Shown: positions 25,819 through 35,489 of the stretch, one piece after another
Numbering within the stretch: the stretch's first letter is position 1
Layout: each line of letters starts with the position of its first letter
NCBI GenBank assembly: GCA_041740975.1
Contig: JBGSKV010000117.1
Location: 62,001-126,000 of the forward strand
Reading direction: 5' to 3'
Length of the DNA stretch: 64,000 nucleotides
From: JBGSKV01 sp041740975
GTDB lineage: Bacteria > Bdellovibrionota_B > Oligoflexia > Oligoflexales > JALZUQ01
Notes under the pieces: generated by a model
Seen by the model: only the letters and a program-made list of their open reading frames with translations
Database searches by the model: none
What the model was told of the DNA's origin: nothing
Program-made: the position numbers and the translations under genes

Positions 25819-26256
25819 ATGAGTGTTGTTGCTCAACTTAGAAAAGATTTAACAACTGCTATGAAAGCTGGCGATGAACCGCTCAAAAGTGCACTGCGTA
25901 TGGTTTTGACCGAAATTCAGTACGCTCAAGTTGCGGTCGACGCCAGTAAAATTTTGAGTGACGACGAAGCTTTAAAAGTCATCGAGAGGTATCACAAAAA
26001 TCTTGTGAAAGCCGCGGAAGAATATCCTGAAGGCGATCGCAAAGAAAAGCTGAAGCATGAGATTAATATTATCTCTCCCTATCTGCCGCAAAAAGCGAGT
26101 GCAGAAGCGACTAGTGTAGCAATTGAAAAAATTATTTCGGGGACAAGTGAGCGCAATTTTGGCCTTTTGATGAAACAAGTTATGGCCGAACTGGGAGGAA
26201 CTGCGGATGGAAAAGTGGTCAGCGCTCTTCTTAAGCAAAGACTCGAAAAGAACTGA
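25819..26256 (+). CDS. yqeY: YqeY/GatB-tail family protein
   Basis: 145-residue soluble protein, the normal length of the YqeY family, whose helical fold matches the C-terminal tail of GatB in tRNA amidotransferase. Matches include RKDLTTAMKAGD, the LRMVLTEIQYA helix, EAEEYPEGDR-like region, ISPYLPQKAS and the final VMAELGGTADGKVVSALL. Possible tRNA-binding role; the precise function in bacteria is not settled. A strong GGAGG lies 7 nt before the ATG. Confidence 0.9.
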   Translation: MSVVAQLRKDLTTAMKAGDEPLKSALRMVLTEIQYAQVAVDASKILSDDEALKVIERYHKNLVKAAEEYPEGDRKEKLKHEINIISPYLPQKASAEATSVAIEKIISGTSERNFGLLMKQVMAELGGTADGKVVSALLKQRLEKN

Positions 26257-26267
26257 AGAAAACGTCG

Positions 26268-26290
26268 TGGCTTGCTCCAAATGCAAGCCC
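26268..26290 (+). terminator. Weak hairpin after yqeY
   Basis: GGCTTGC / GCAAGCC form a 7-bp stem with a 7-nt loop, followed by CAGGTTTATAA. The T run is poor. The rest of the 240-bp spacer up to 26496 shows no gene. Confidence 0.4.
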
Positions 26291-26496
26291 AGGTTTATAA
26301 AAAAATAAAAATAACTCCTACCCATCATTTCCTCATCTAGAGTGCCTTAATATTTTTTGCGACGGGCGTCCTCCTAAACACCAAGCGTATCAAGGTGCTG
26401 CAAATTGCTTCTTTGAAGTCGCTGTTTGGTTAAAGGCTGCAAGGCTGTCACCGATAGATTGAGTGAACTATTAAGTTCGCTTTAGAGGAAAAAAGA

Positions 26497-28620
26497 TTGC
26501 GCAGAACTTTATCCAAATTAATGACGATCCTAAGCTCAGCTTGTTTGTCGTTTTCAGGTTTCAGTTCGAGTTTCGATAATCTCGATGAAGTCGATGTCTG
26601 GGGAGGTATGGCACGTTCTGGCTGGGCAAGTACGCCCGTTGCCAAGAGTGGCCAGCAACTTGCGGCGCATTTTCCAAAGCAAACCAGCCGCACTATTTCT
26701 AGGAAAGTGAAGGCAAATTCACAAGCCGTAGAAACTCCAAAAAGAAATGTCCCATTCGAAAATTTTGAATCATTTTCAAGCGAAGTTGGTAGTTTACTTG
26801 GGTATAAAACCTCAACTAAGCCGACCACGCAGCATAAAATAAAAGTTGTTGCTTCAGCCAAATCTAAAAAGCTGCCAGCGAAGCAAAAGAAACCTGATTC
26901 GGATATGGTGAAAGCTCAGACATTGTTGAGCGAACTTCGCAATGTTCGATTGCAGCTGACGGCCAGTCGCGAATCCATTCCTACGGAACAAGCACAAGAG
27001 CACGCAGTACTGAAAACAAGTGTTTCAAATCATTACCTGGATCAAAGTCGTTCGGAAGTCGTCGCATCGGGCGAGGCACCAGCAGTGCCAGGCCAAATCA
27101 ATGAACCAGCAGCCACCGAGGTCGTTGGTATATCGGAAGCTTCGCCTTATGCGGCCGTTGAATCTTTAGAACAAGCCTATAAACGCTTTCGTAAAGAGCA
27201 GGGACTTCCCGAAGTTCCACGTATCGTCGGTAGAGATAGTGAACCTAAATCCGATTCCATGTCTTCTTCAGAGGCATTGGCAATGCAAGACAAAGCGGAA
27301 GCTCCAGCCGGCGTGGTGTCTTCGCCTTCGCAATCCATCGCATCTACTCAAGCCGTAAGTAAAACTGAGCGCCAAACTTTTGACAGGACTTCCGACGAAC
27401 TCTTACAGGTTGAAATGGATCTACTTATAGTAGACGAACGTTCAGCTGAAGAAGCCGACATTCTTTATCCGGTTGCTGGTTTGTCCGTAAACGTGAATGG
27501 GACAAACATCTCTGGCACCACAGATACCCTTGGCCGCGTCCAGTTGGCTGGGTTAGCGGATCGTAGCCGTTATCTTGTCAAAATCACCGATGCCGAAGGT
27601 CGCATTTATCCTAGTCTGTATGAACTGAACTTAGATGATGGGGCTCCCTCTCAAAGTTTGACGATTAAGGTCCTTCGCAAGTTCAGTTTAGAGAATGTCG
27701 CCAATACCGCATCGACTCAACAACGTGCCGACAAAGGTTCGTTGTGTGGAGTCGCTAAAGAAGGTGACTATCCTGCCAGTGGAATTCAAGTTTCCGTTAC
27801 CAGTGGTTTTGAAGGGCCATTCTATTTTAATGAATTCGGCTTGGTCGATCCCACTCTACAAGCCACCACGGAAAACGGTCAATTTTGTTTGTTAAATGTG
27901 AATCCAGGTATTACGGTTATGCGTTTTTCTACCAACGGCCAAAAGCTTTTTGAAATACCGTACACCTACTCATCTGGCTGGCATAAAGAAGATTCGTTTG
28001 ATATCGCGGGGGTCGGAAACCTTGGCGTTCGTCTGGGCGTCGTCGCTCCGGCGCACGACCAGCTGAGCGCAAACCCTGAGGTAGCAAATTCTCGGATAGC
28101 GTCTGACTTCGCAAAAGTCGTGCCTTTGGGAGAAGAAGCTGAATTGACTCCGGCCGGCTCAGGCTCACTACAATCCAGCAAGAATCTTATGCTCAAGAAC
28201 CAACGACTTTGGTTCTATTCGTATGGCCCAGAGTTTGAAACTGTAATTCAAAGCCAAGATATGACGGACAGCAGTGTCCTCACATTGGTTCCGCGCGGAT
28301 TCATGGAGGACTTGGCCCTAAAAGCCGAAGTGCCTTTCGATCATAATCTCGGTCACGTCTATGCGGAGTTCGGCCATTGGTCCGATATGTCTGACGACGT
28401 AGAAGTTGAGCTTGTTGATATTTCCGGACAAGTCGTTACAAAAGGTTGGTATTACGCAGGCTCACCTGTAACAAAAACTATCTTCAATAATTTGAACGCT
28501 GGCGAGTACTCGTTGATTGTCAAATCAATTGATGGCTCAGTACTAAGTGCCGACACCGTCTATGTTTACGACAAAGCAACGACATTTGTGTCTGTTGGCA
28601 ATCGACCGACGGCGTTATAA
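26497..28620 (+). CDS. Large exported protein with carboxypeptidase-regulatory-like domains
   Basis: 707 residues from a TTG at 26497, 8 nt after GAGG. The start gives a signal peptide (KLMTILSSACLSFSG). Residues 60-310 are low-complexity, rich in Ser, Ala, Lys and Glu. Residues about 310-390 form a beta-sandwich like carboxypeptidase regulatory domains (NVNGTNISGTTDTLGRVQLAGL), and a second such unit follows near 415-480. The C-terminal third contains further beta-rich sequence. No catalytic motif seen. Probably an adhesion or scaffold protein at the surface. It opens a block of six exported proteins; its stop overlaps the convergent gene by 6 bp. Confidence 0.65.
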   Translation: MRRTLSKLMTILSSACLSFSGFSSSFDNLDEVDVWGGMARSGWASTPVAKSGQQLAAHFPKQTSRTISRKVKANSQAVETPKRNVPFENFESFSSEVGSLLGYKTSTKPTTQHKIKVVASAKSKKLPAKQKKPDSDMVKAQTLLSELRNVRLQLTASRESIPTEQAQEHAVLKTSVSNHYLDQSRSEVVASGEAPAVPGQINEPAATEVVGISEASPYAAVESLEQAYKRFRKEQGLPEVPRIVGRDSEPKSDSMSSSEALAMQDKAEAPAGVVSSPSQSIASTQAVSKTERQTFDRTSDELLQVEMDLLIVDERSAEEADILYPVAGLSVNVNGTNISGTTDTLGRVQLAGLADRSRYLVKITDAEGRIYPSLYELNLDDGAPSQSLTIKVLRKFSLENVANTASTQQRADKGSLCGVAKEGDYPASGIQVSVTSGFEGPFYFNEFGLVDPTLQATTENGQFCLLNVNPGITVMRFSTNGQKLFEIPYTYSSGWHKEDSFDIAGVGNLGVRLGVVAPAHDQLSANPEVANSRIASDFAKVVPLGEEAELTPAGSGSLQSSKNLMLKNQRLWFYSYGPEFETVIQSQDMTDSSVLTLVPRGFMEDLALKAEVPFDHNLGHVYAEFGHWSDMSDDVEVELVDISGQVVTKGWYYAGSPVTKTIFNNLNAGEYSLIVKSIDGSVLSADTVYVYDKATTFVSVGNRPTAL

Positions 28621-31600
28621 ACCGCGCATGCGCGACAATAATTTCAAGTCTTGCGCCCATCCCCAAAGTCCAAACTCGCGCCCGAATTGTGCGGCATCAT
28701 ATGCTTCGCGGAGGGACTGCTGACTCAAGGTTTGATACGCCTGACGCGCGACAAGAATTTCTTCCGCTGTTGCCTTGGGTGCCTTTTCGTATGCAGCTTT
28801 CAAGACTTCAGGTGTCATTGGTGAGCCCGGCTTTAAACCAAGAGCTTTGTAGTAGGCGTTGATTTGGGTGGTATCGGCAAATTTGGTTTTATTGCGATAT
28901 CGTGGCCCACTTACACCTAAGTGAAAGGCACCAAACACACCAGCATAAGTAAATCCATTCGCAAGATCATCTTCAACGAAAACTTTCCAACCTTGCCACA
29001 CAGCAGCATCGGAACCCTGCGAACGTTCGTATCCTCGAATGACGTATGGAATGGAGGTGAAGGCGACAGTATTGTAGGCAACGGGAACGGCCGCATAGGC
29101 GGCTTCTTCGACCATCCCCATGCCCTTTGTACCTGTGACCATACCTTTGCCTGCTTCAAACTTCTGCAAACCTCTCGTCATATAGTATTGGTCGATATTG
29201 GCGACATTGACTTTGTATCGGTAAAATCGCAAAGGCGATTTGGTGTAGATCTGACGCTTTGCGATGGCTGCAAACTGAGGAACAACCAGAAAAAGGGCGC
29301 CACCAAAAATCAGTTCCTGAGCATAATTAACTTTTAAGTTTTCGATCAAACCAAGGCGTGGATTGTATTCCATGAACTTGCGACCAGGAAATTTATCAGT
29401 GTCATATTTTTCATTTAACTTATACATGCCATGCTCTAGACCACGCTGGACTGCTGTGAACATCAGAATACTAATGCTGGCGTTGACGCCTTGCTGTGTC
29501 CAGTAGAGACCTTGGCGGCGAAGGAATTTTCGTCCAAGTGATTTGCTCAATAGTCCAGTGACGCGCCCAGCCATGCCTACCGTCGAACGCATAATCTGAG
29601 TACGCATAAATTTACTCGAGGCTTTGACGCTCAAGTTATGTACGGCTCCGAAGGCTGGAGAGAGAATGCTAACCGTCGCAAGCGTCAGGGCAATATCTCC
29701 GCCGCGGCTTAGGCCAACTTGAAGTATCGCTTGAGGGTATGATTGCGGCATATGCCGGCTGTGAAATTCAGATAAATATTTGTGAACCTGCAAGTTGACT
29801 TGTTTCGCAGTGCCTCCGCAAACTTTGCTCAGATCAAAGCTCTTCTCATTTAACACACTCAAGCCAAACTCGTCTTGGCGAGGAACATAGGTGCTTTGCC
29901 ATTCTGGTTTCTGATCGACGAGTTTCTTAACGGATTCGCCCTCAGAGTTTTCAATGAAATTGCCATTTTTATCGAGTGGCAACCAGTAGCCGTAACATGC
30001 AGCTGTCAAAAGTTTCTGTTCATACTGAACATACTGCTGACCATTGAGTTCAGCTAACTCTTCTTTTTCAACGGAGTTAACGGAGGCAGCCATTTCATTG
30101 AGTGTTTCAAAGAAAGGGTCTTGCGCTTCGGCGACTTGCTTCCACTGATAGTAAATAGAGTTGAATCCCGTCATGCGTTCGGCAAGCCATTTTTCTTTAT
30201 CTTCTAAGCTCATGCTACCTTTGGAAAAAGCTGTGAGATTTGCATTTTCGATAAAGTTCTGAATAATGAAATCAAACAGTTTGAATTGAGCGTAGATGGG
30301 CACCAGTGCCGATTTTATGAAAGTGGTATCTAAAAAATCATATTCGGGATTTTCTCTTTGTTTCTCTGTTTCAAATGGTTCGGCAAACTTAATCATTTGC
30401 GATGCATAACGGTCCAGCGTCCTCATCCAGTCGTTGCGAGTCGGAAGGCGAAACTCAAATTTCGCAAAAAAGGCGAGAGCCACAAAGCCTGCGATCGGAT
30501 CAAAACTTTTTTGGGTAAAGAGAGCTTCGTCGTCCAAATTCGTGTTTATGAGATCAAGAAACATTTCTGCGCCGTGCTCGACCCGCAAAAGGTACATTTT
30601 GATGGCCAGATTATTGTAGTGAGTCATCATCAAACCTTCGAGTAGCCTCTCCGGTAAGGTTTTGACCCAAAACTGTTCGTCAGCGGTGCCAGTTTCCAGG
30701 CGAGGTCGGAAAATATCCGCGCGCTTCACCATGTTTTGGTCGATCAAGCCATGTTCGATACCGGCAAGAATATCTTCTGTAGTTTTTGGTGTGGACCGAT
30801 ATGCTTTTAATTTTTTGAATTCAGCAATCAAATGCGTCGTCAAAAGATCAAGCATCTGCTCGTAACTCGTTTCGCCCTCTACTTCTGGCATTTGGCTACG
30901 TAGGGTTTCTTGAGTTTGCTGCCAGAAACCATCTGGACCAGTCATTTCATCAATGGTTAAGCGAAGCGAGGCGAGCTGTTCTTCGGTCATGTAGGGTTGC
31001 TTGCCGTGGTTACTAGCAAGGTACATGCCGGTGTTTTCCAATAGCGTCGCGTGATTGGCAAGCGTCTGGATTCGAAAAATCAAAAGATTCTTCAAAAATG
31101 GATTCACAACGACTTTCGCAAAATTCTCACTCATGATGTGTAAGAATTCTGTTTCTGCAAGTTGCAAAGTTAAAGCCTCGGCTCCAATGCCAATATGACC
31201 AATGAGTTCATAGCACTCCAGAAAGTTGCCGCACTCGGTGAAGATGCCCGAGGCATAATAGGCTGACGCCAAAGATCGATAACGTTCATCCTCGACATAT
31301 TTCAGACTACCTAATAACGCTCCGGCTGCGAGCGAGCGATCGGAGCGCGATTCTGCGGCGACCGATATACGAATGAGTTCATAGATAGCCGCACTTCGCC
31401 AAATGGCAACCATGACTGAATCCACCGAGCCATCCTCTAAGGTTTTGGCATCGGCTTGGCTCAAGGCGTTGCGGACAGTGTTGAATGTTTCCGTCGCGTC
31501 GCTGCTGAGAATGTAAGTGTTCTTTAGGCGTTCGACACTGTTGTATGGATCTTTAAGAATAGCCGCCATGTTCGTAACAGTGTTTTGGACGGGGGCATTC

Positions 31601-32127
31601 TCTATTTTTTCGATTTTGGTTTGCGTTGCATCTGCTTCCATACCTATGCGAAGTTTAACCTGGTCAAAGCGTGGCGGTGCCTTTTCCAAATCCGGAAAGG
31701 CTAACGCAATCAATGCATCCATGGATGCCTGTTGTTCTTTTAGTTTTGCTTCGTCAACCACAATAGCGGCTTGCTCGGGAACGGCGATAATCACAGGAGC
31801 GGGGGCCGGTTGAACAATATCGGTCGCAAGTGGAGCATGATCCGGTGCAGTGACGAGAAGCGTTTCAGGTACAGTTACCGTTGGAGTGATTGGGCTCGCG
31901 GATTTTTCAGGTCCCTGAGAAGCGACTGCATCCGTTGGGGCCGGTACGAAAGCTTCGTTAGGTTTTGTCGCCGGAGCTGGTGGCTCTGAGCTAATTGTGG
32001 GCGGCGCTGAGACGGGCTTACTCTGTGAAGTGCAAGCGGGCATCAAGCTCAAGAAGAGAGTGCTTAGGGCTAAGACTGTTTTAATAGTTTTAATACAACC
32101 ACCCTCGAATTTATTTAGAATAACCAT
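28615..32127 (-). CDS. Giant lipoprotein with C-terminal J-domain-like fold
   Basis: 1170 residues. Lipoprotein signal with Cys near residue 32 (LMPAC), a Pro/Ala/Thr linker to about 125, a long helical body (150-750), four hydrophobic segments between about 800 and 1060 (SILMFTAVQRG, LIFGGALFLVVPQ, VAFTSIPYVIRG), and a C-terminal J-domain-like segment from about residue 1090 (AYYKALGLKPG ... AYQTLSQQSLREAYDAAQFG). The HPD motif needed to drive Hsp70 is absent. Start ATG at 32127 is 6 nt from a predicted promoter; an ATT at 32094 with GAGGG before it is an alternative. Family not recognised; probably lineage-specific. Confidence 0.75.
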   Translation of the reverse strand: MVILNKFEGGCIKTIKTVLALSTLFLSLMPACTSQSKPVSAPPTISSEPPAPATKPNEAFVPAPTDAVASQGPEKSASPITPTVTVPETLLVTAPDHAPLATDIVQPAPAPVIIAVPEQAAIVVDEAKLKEQQASMDALIALAFPDLEKAPPRFDQVKLRIGMEADATQTKIEKIENAPVQNTVTNMAAILKDPYNSVERLKNTYILSSDATETFNTVRNALSQADAKTLEDGSVDSVMVAIWRSAAIYELIRISVAAESRSDRSLAAGALLGSLKYVEDERYRSLASAYYASGIFTECGNFLECYELIGHIGIGAEALTLQLAETEFLHIMSENFAKVVVNPFLKNLLIFRIQTLANHATLLENTGMYLASNHGKQPYMTEEQLASLRLTIDEMTGPDGFWQQTQETLRSQMPEVEGETSYEQMLDLLTTHLIAEFKKLKAYRSTPKTTEDILAGIEHGLIDQNMVKRADIFRPRLETGTADEQFWVKTLPERLLEGLMMTHYNNLAIKMYLLRVEHGAEMFLDLINTNLDDEALFTQKSFDPIAGFVALAFFAKFEFRLPTRNDWMRTLDRYASQMIKFAEPFETEKQRENPEYDFLDTTFIKSALVPIYAQFKLFDFIIQNFIENANLTAFSKGSMSLEDKEKWLAERMTGFNSIYYQWKQVAEAQDPFFETLNEMAASVNSVEKEELAELNGQQYVQYEQKLLTAACYGYWLPLDKNGNFIENSEGESVKKLVDQKPEWQSTYVPRQDEFGLSVLNEKSFDLSKVCGGTAKQVNLQVHKYLSEFHSRHMPQSYPQAILQVGLSRGGDIALTLATVSILSPAFGAVHNLSVKASSKFMRTQIMRSTVGMAGRVTGLLSKSLGRKFLRRQGLYWTQQGVNASISILMFTAVQRGLEHGMYKLNEKYDTDKFPGRKFMEYNPRLGLIENLKVNYAQELIFGGALFLVVPQFAAIAKRQIYTKSPLRFYRYKVNVANIDQYYMTRGLQKFEAGKGMVTGTKGMGMVEEAAYAAVPVAYNTVAFTSIPYVIRGYERSQGSDAAVWQGWKVFVEDDLANGFTYAGVFGAFHLGVSGPRYRNKTKFADTTQINAYYKALGLKPGSPMTPEVLKAAYEKAPKATAEEILVARQAYQTLSQQSLREAYDAAQFGREFGLWGWAQDLKLLSRMRGL

Positions 32128-32138
32128 GGAATGGCCTT

Positions 32139-32167
32139 ATTTTATAATATTCTATAAAATAAATCAA
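32139..32167 (-). promoter_or_regulatory. Sigma-70-like promoter for the J-like lipoprotein gene
   Basis: On the minus strand TTGATT (32162-32167) and TAAAAT (32139-32144) are 17 bp apart, in very A+T-rich DNA. The predicted transcript would begin close to the ATG at 32127, giving an extremely short leader. A second TATTAT-type -10 box lies just upstream. Confidence 0.5.
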
Positions 32168-32242
32168 GTTTTATAATATAGTATAATGACTGCCTTATTT
32201 CGGGCTCCCCTAAGGGTCCAGAGATTCGCAGGAAAAGATCAA

Positions 32243-32271
32243 TTGACAAAGGTTTTTTTATAAATTACAAA
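32243..32271 (+). promoter_or_regulatory. Sigma-70-like promoter for the Ala-rich exported protein gene
   Basis: A consensus -35 box TTGACA (32243-32248) and a -10 box TACAAA (32266-32271) are separated by 17 bp. They lie about 80 bp before the ATG at 32354. Confidence 0.6.
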
Positions 32272-32353
32272 AAGCATGTTTACAGACCATAAATTACTCA
32301 TCTGGTCGGTCAGTTTTAATCACCGGCAAACACTATTTTGGAGGCATTTGAAC

Positions 32354-32998
32354 ATGAGTTTCGGACTAAAAAGCATTCTTTTCATCGCGGCATTGGGTTT
32401 CACAGTTCAAGTCCAAGCTGCACCCGGTACAGCTAAACCAAAAGTAAGAGCCGGTTCAGTAGGTACAGCAGCTCCGGCAATCAAAGCTCCGGTAGCAGGT
32501 TCAGCGCGCGTTAGCGTAACTGGCCCAGCTGCAGTCATGGCCGTTCCTTCAACAGTTGCTCCTGCTGGTGCAGCGGCGACAAACAGTTATGCTCCTGCTG
32601 CTCAAGGCGGATCAGAACTTAATATGACTTCTGACGCTGGTTTGTCTCCTGCTCAAGCGGCGACTCTTCGCGCGGGTCTTTCGGAAGGTGTTCTTCAAGA
32701 ACTAAATTCTGCACAAGCTGAGTTATTGAATTCAGTTACTGCGGTAGATGCTGATCAAGAAGCTGCCCTCGATAAATTCGTAACGGATACAGTTCCTAGC
32801 TGGGCTTGCGGCGAATCTTGCGCACGCACAGTTATTGGTGTTCTTGCAGCTGGCACGGATTATACAGCTTCTGCTGTTCAACAAGGTCAAGACATCAGTG
32901 CAGGCCAAGCCTTCTCTCATGGTTTGAAAGAAATGAACCTACTTGATCAAGCAAGAGGCGCATGCCCTGCAGAATTAGGTTCGCTCATCGGCGGATAA
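32354..32998 (+). CDS. Ala-rich exported protein, function unknown
   Basis: 214 residues from the ATG at 32354, about 10 nt after GGAGG; this start gives a clean signal peptide (FGLKSILFIAALGF..VQA/APG). The mature N-terminus (25-95) is low-complexity Ala, Pro, Val and Gly, as in disordered surface proteins. The C-terminal part is helical with three Cys (ACGESC and ARGAC). Consensus-like promoter and strong terminator suggest high single-gene expression. No family recognised. Confidence 0.7.
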   Translation: MSFGLKSILFIAALGFTVQVQAAPGTAKPKVRAGSVGTAAPAIKAPVAGSARVSVTGPAAVMAVPSTVAPAGAAATNSYAPAAQGGSELNMTSDAGLSPAQAATLRAGLSEGVLQELNSAQAELLNSVTAVDADQEAALDKFVTDTVPSWACGESCARTVIGVLAAGTDYTASAVQQGQDISAGQAFSHGLKEMNLLDQARGACPAELGSLIGG

Positions 32999-33030
32999 TT
33001 CGCAGATTTTTTCTACTCATCGTAAATAAG

Positions 33031-33066
33031 CCCGCTTGATTCTTAATAGATCAAGCGGGTTTTTTG
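33031..33066 (+). terminator. Strong rho-independent terminator
   Basis: A perfect 10-bp stem CCCGCTTGAT / ATCAAGCGGG (33031-33040 and 33050-33059) with a 9-nt loop is followed by seven T. Ends the Ala-rich protein transcript. Confidence 0.93.
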
Positions 33067-33148
33067 CATTTGCCAACAGGTACCCGGTCTCAGCTCGGAT
33101 GAGCTATAATATTTGGAACCATCCAGATATTTTTAAGGGATCTGTGTT

Positions 33149-35479
33149 ATGAGGCGAGTGATACCCACAAGTATTTATCTATTCATTTTATTTACTCTCA
33201 CATTCGGATGTAAAACTCGTCAAAATTATACACTTTCAGATGCGGGTGAAATGCCGGCGGGTTTGTCGATTGTTAAAGATCCGCTTGAGCATGATCTTAC
33301 TCGTATAAATGAAATTGGCGTTTCCAATAATTATAGTTTTACGAACACGGATTTAGACTTTGCCTTAAATGGTGGTGCCAATCCCAGTGAAGCCAAAGCT
33401 GTGATGAAATCGACTTATCTTTACATGGATGTCCATGGCAAGAATACGATGGTCGGTTATATCCTTTATCAACTGGACAGTTCGTATATCACCTTAGCCG
33501 ATATCGCTATCGATCAAACACTGCCGGACGAGACAATTCGCCAACTGGAAAACGCGATGCGATTGCAGATTATTTCTATAAATGAAGAGCAGTCAAAGCC
33601 AATACTAAATACCATTTTCTCGGCCCATTCTCGCAAAATAGAGCTCATGAAGAAAATAGGTTTTCAAAGCATATCGGAAGTTGGCGGACGTACGGTCCCT
33701 AGTGGAGTGAGCGAAACTGGCGATACAATTTATCAAGATGAATACTATAAGTTTGGAGATGCAAAAAAAGAAGTTACCGATGCATTTGCCGACAGCTATC
33801 AAACCAAAGCTCTTTTAAATAGGAATAAAGTTGTCTCAAACGAGCCAGAACTGCGCGACCGCATTCTGAAGAGTTTCGTCGATCTGCGCGACTATTACCG
33901 CAACAAATTTCCAAAGAAAAAAACCGAGGTAATCTCTAATCTTACCGTAGAAGAAAATGTAAAAAGAGCATTGCTTAAGAAAGAAGTTGGTTCTTACATT
34001 CTATTGGGAGACAAAGGGGGCGGAAAGTCCTTCAATCTTGATTTGATCATGGCAAAATTGGCACGCGGACAATATCCTGATATCGATCGAGCTATTGGCG
34101 ACTTTGACTTACTTCTCGTGGACCCTTCCCAAATATTAGCGAACACGACATATCGTGGGCAGCTCGAGCAGAAAATAAAGTCCATCAGAGAGCGATCGTC
34201 GACCCGTCCCATTGTTATTTATGCAGATGAAGTGCACCGCTTAGCGGGCGTCGGTAAATCGGAAGGTAGCGGTTCCGATCTTTTCGAGAGCTTAAAAGAG
34301 GGCATGGCTGACGGCAGCATTCGAATTATCGGCTCGACTACACCTCAAGAATACTACGATACATTTTCGGGGCGTGATGCCGTTGTCGATCGATTATTCA
34401 TCGATCAATTTGGCTATTTGTCAAAGCCGGACGTCATTAGTATTATCAAATTTCACTTGGAAAAACGTGGCATAAATGCGTCTGCAGAAGTGATGGAAAA
34501 AATCTTGGAACTATCCGAACGTTTCGAGCCAAACGGCGGTCAAGTTAGGGCGAAAGTTAAATTTATTGACGATCTTGGTGCGGACCGTGTTCTCAAGAAT
34601 GCTTCAGGAGTTCTAACGGTCGCCGACATTGTTGCGCAGGCCAGACGATATTATGGCGTAGAAAAGCTCGTTTTTCCAGAACAACGTCAGGGTTTCATGC
34701 AGTCGCTTGCGAATCGTCCAGCGGCCGACCAAATTGATCCTAGCTACATCGATGGGGTGTACGCCGGTCTCGCAGACAATGCTTCAAAGCAAATTACTTT
34801 GCTTGCTGGTCCTGAGGGAAGCGGGCGAAGTTTTGCGTCTGAATCAATAGCCAAGGTCCTTGGTAGGCCGCACGTTGAAATCAGTTTGTTGGCTTTCCAA
34901 AGTCCGAGTCAATTTCCTGAACTCATGAGTCGCATTGTCGCAGAACTCGACAAAAAAGGGATGAGTCATTTGGTGTTCAGCTTCACGTACAGTGACACTG
35001 TGGTGCCCGACGTTCAGCGTCAGCTTGTCGATATGCTTCAAAAAGGCGTCATCATCACCAAAGTCTATGATGCGAATACCAAACGATCCAGCACTCGGAA
35101 AATAAAAGTGCCAAACGTCATGGCGCATTTTATACTTTCCAATCCCGAATCGGCACCTGTCATTGCGAATGCCAGTGTTCACAAACTTGAAGTTAAGGCC
35201 AGAGACCAATCAGCATATTCCGCAATTGTATCGACGAAAGTGAAGCAACTACTTCAGACGGATGAATTTAAATCCCTAAATCTGACGGAAGCTGAAATTG
35301 CGAAGTTTGTTGAGACTTTTGCCGCCGCTAACTACAAACAAGGCGTGCCTTTTGATGCTCATGCCGCGAAGCTTGAGATTGAACTGCGTAAAATAGCAGA
35401 TGGATTTGTGTTAGGAAAAAAAGCTCCAGCCTATATGAAAGCAGCTTGTGACGCCTTGAGGGCCGCCTCCGGTAAATAG
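33149..35479 (+). CDS. Lipoprotein with ClpB-like AAA+ modules and a GNAT-like N-terminal region
   Basis: 776 residues. Signal peptide with lipobox TFGC. Residues about 70-200 resemble a GNAT acetyltransferase fold (NTMVGYILYQLDSS, then HSRKIELMKKIGFQ). From about 250 a ClpB/ClpA-like AAA+ module: Walker A GDKGGGKS (about 286-293), the NTTYRGQLEQKIKSI segment, Walker B VIYADEVHRLAG (about 355), sensor ATT-like GSTTPQEYYDTFSGRDAVVDRLF. A second, degenerate module has GPEGSGRS (Lys to Arg) near 554 and no acidic Walker B. An ATPase behind an export signal is unexpected. The next gene starts 10 bp later. Confidence 0.85.
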   Translation: MRRVIPTSIYLFILFTLTFGCKTRQNYTLSDAGEMPAGLSIVKDPLEHDLTRINEIGVSNNYSFTNTDLDFALNGGANPSEAKAVMKSTYLYMDVHGKNTMVGYILYQLDSSYITLADIAIDQTLPDETIRQLENAMRLQIISINEEQSKPILNTIFSAHSRKIELMKKIGFQSISEVGGRTVPSGVSETGDTIYQDEYYKFGDAKKEVTDAFADSYQTKALLNRNKVVSNEPELRDRILKSFVDLRDYYRNKFPKKKTEVISNLTVEENVKRALLKKEVGSYILLGDKGGGKSFNLDLIMAKLARGQYPDIDRAIGDFDLLLVDPSQILANTTYRGQLEQKIKSIRERSSTRPIVIYADEVHRLAGVGKSEGSGSDLFESLKEGMADGSIRIIGSTTPQEYYDTFSGRDAVVDRLFIDQFGYLSKPDVISIIKFHLEKRGINASAEVMEKILELSERFEPNGGQVRAKVKFIDDLGADRVLKNASGVLTVADIVAQARRYYGVEKLVFPEQRQGFMQSLANRPAADQIDPSYIDGVYAGLADNASKQITLLAGPEGSGRSFASESIAKVLGRPHVEISLLAFQSPSQFPELMSRIVAELDKKGMSHLVFSFTYSDTVVPDVQRQLVDMLQKGVIITKVYDANTKRSSTRKIKVPNVMAHFILSNPESAPVIANASVHKLEVKARDQSAYSAIVSTKVKQLLQTDEFKSLNLTEAEIAKFVETFAAANYKQGVPFDAHAAKLEIELRKIADGFVLGKKAPAYMKAACDALRAASGK

Positions 35480-35489
35480 TGGGAACGGA

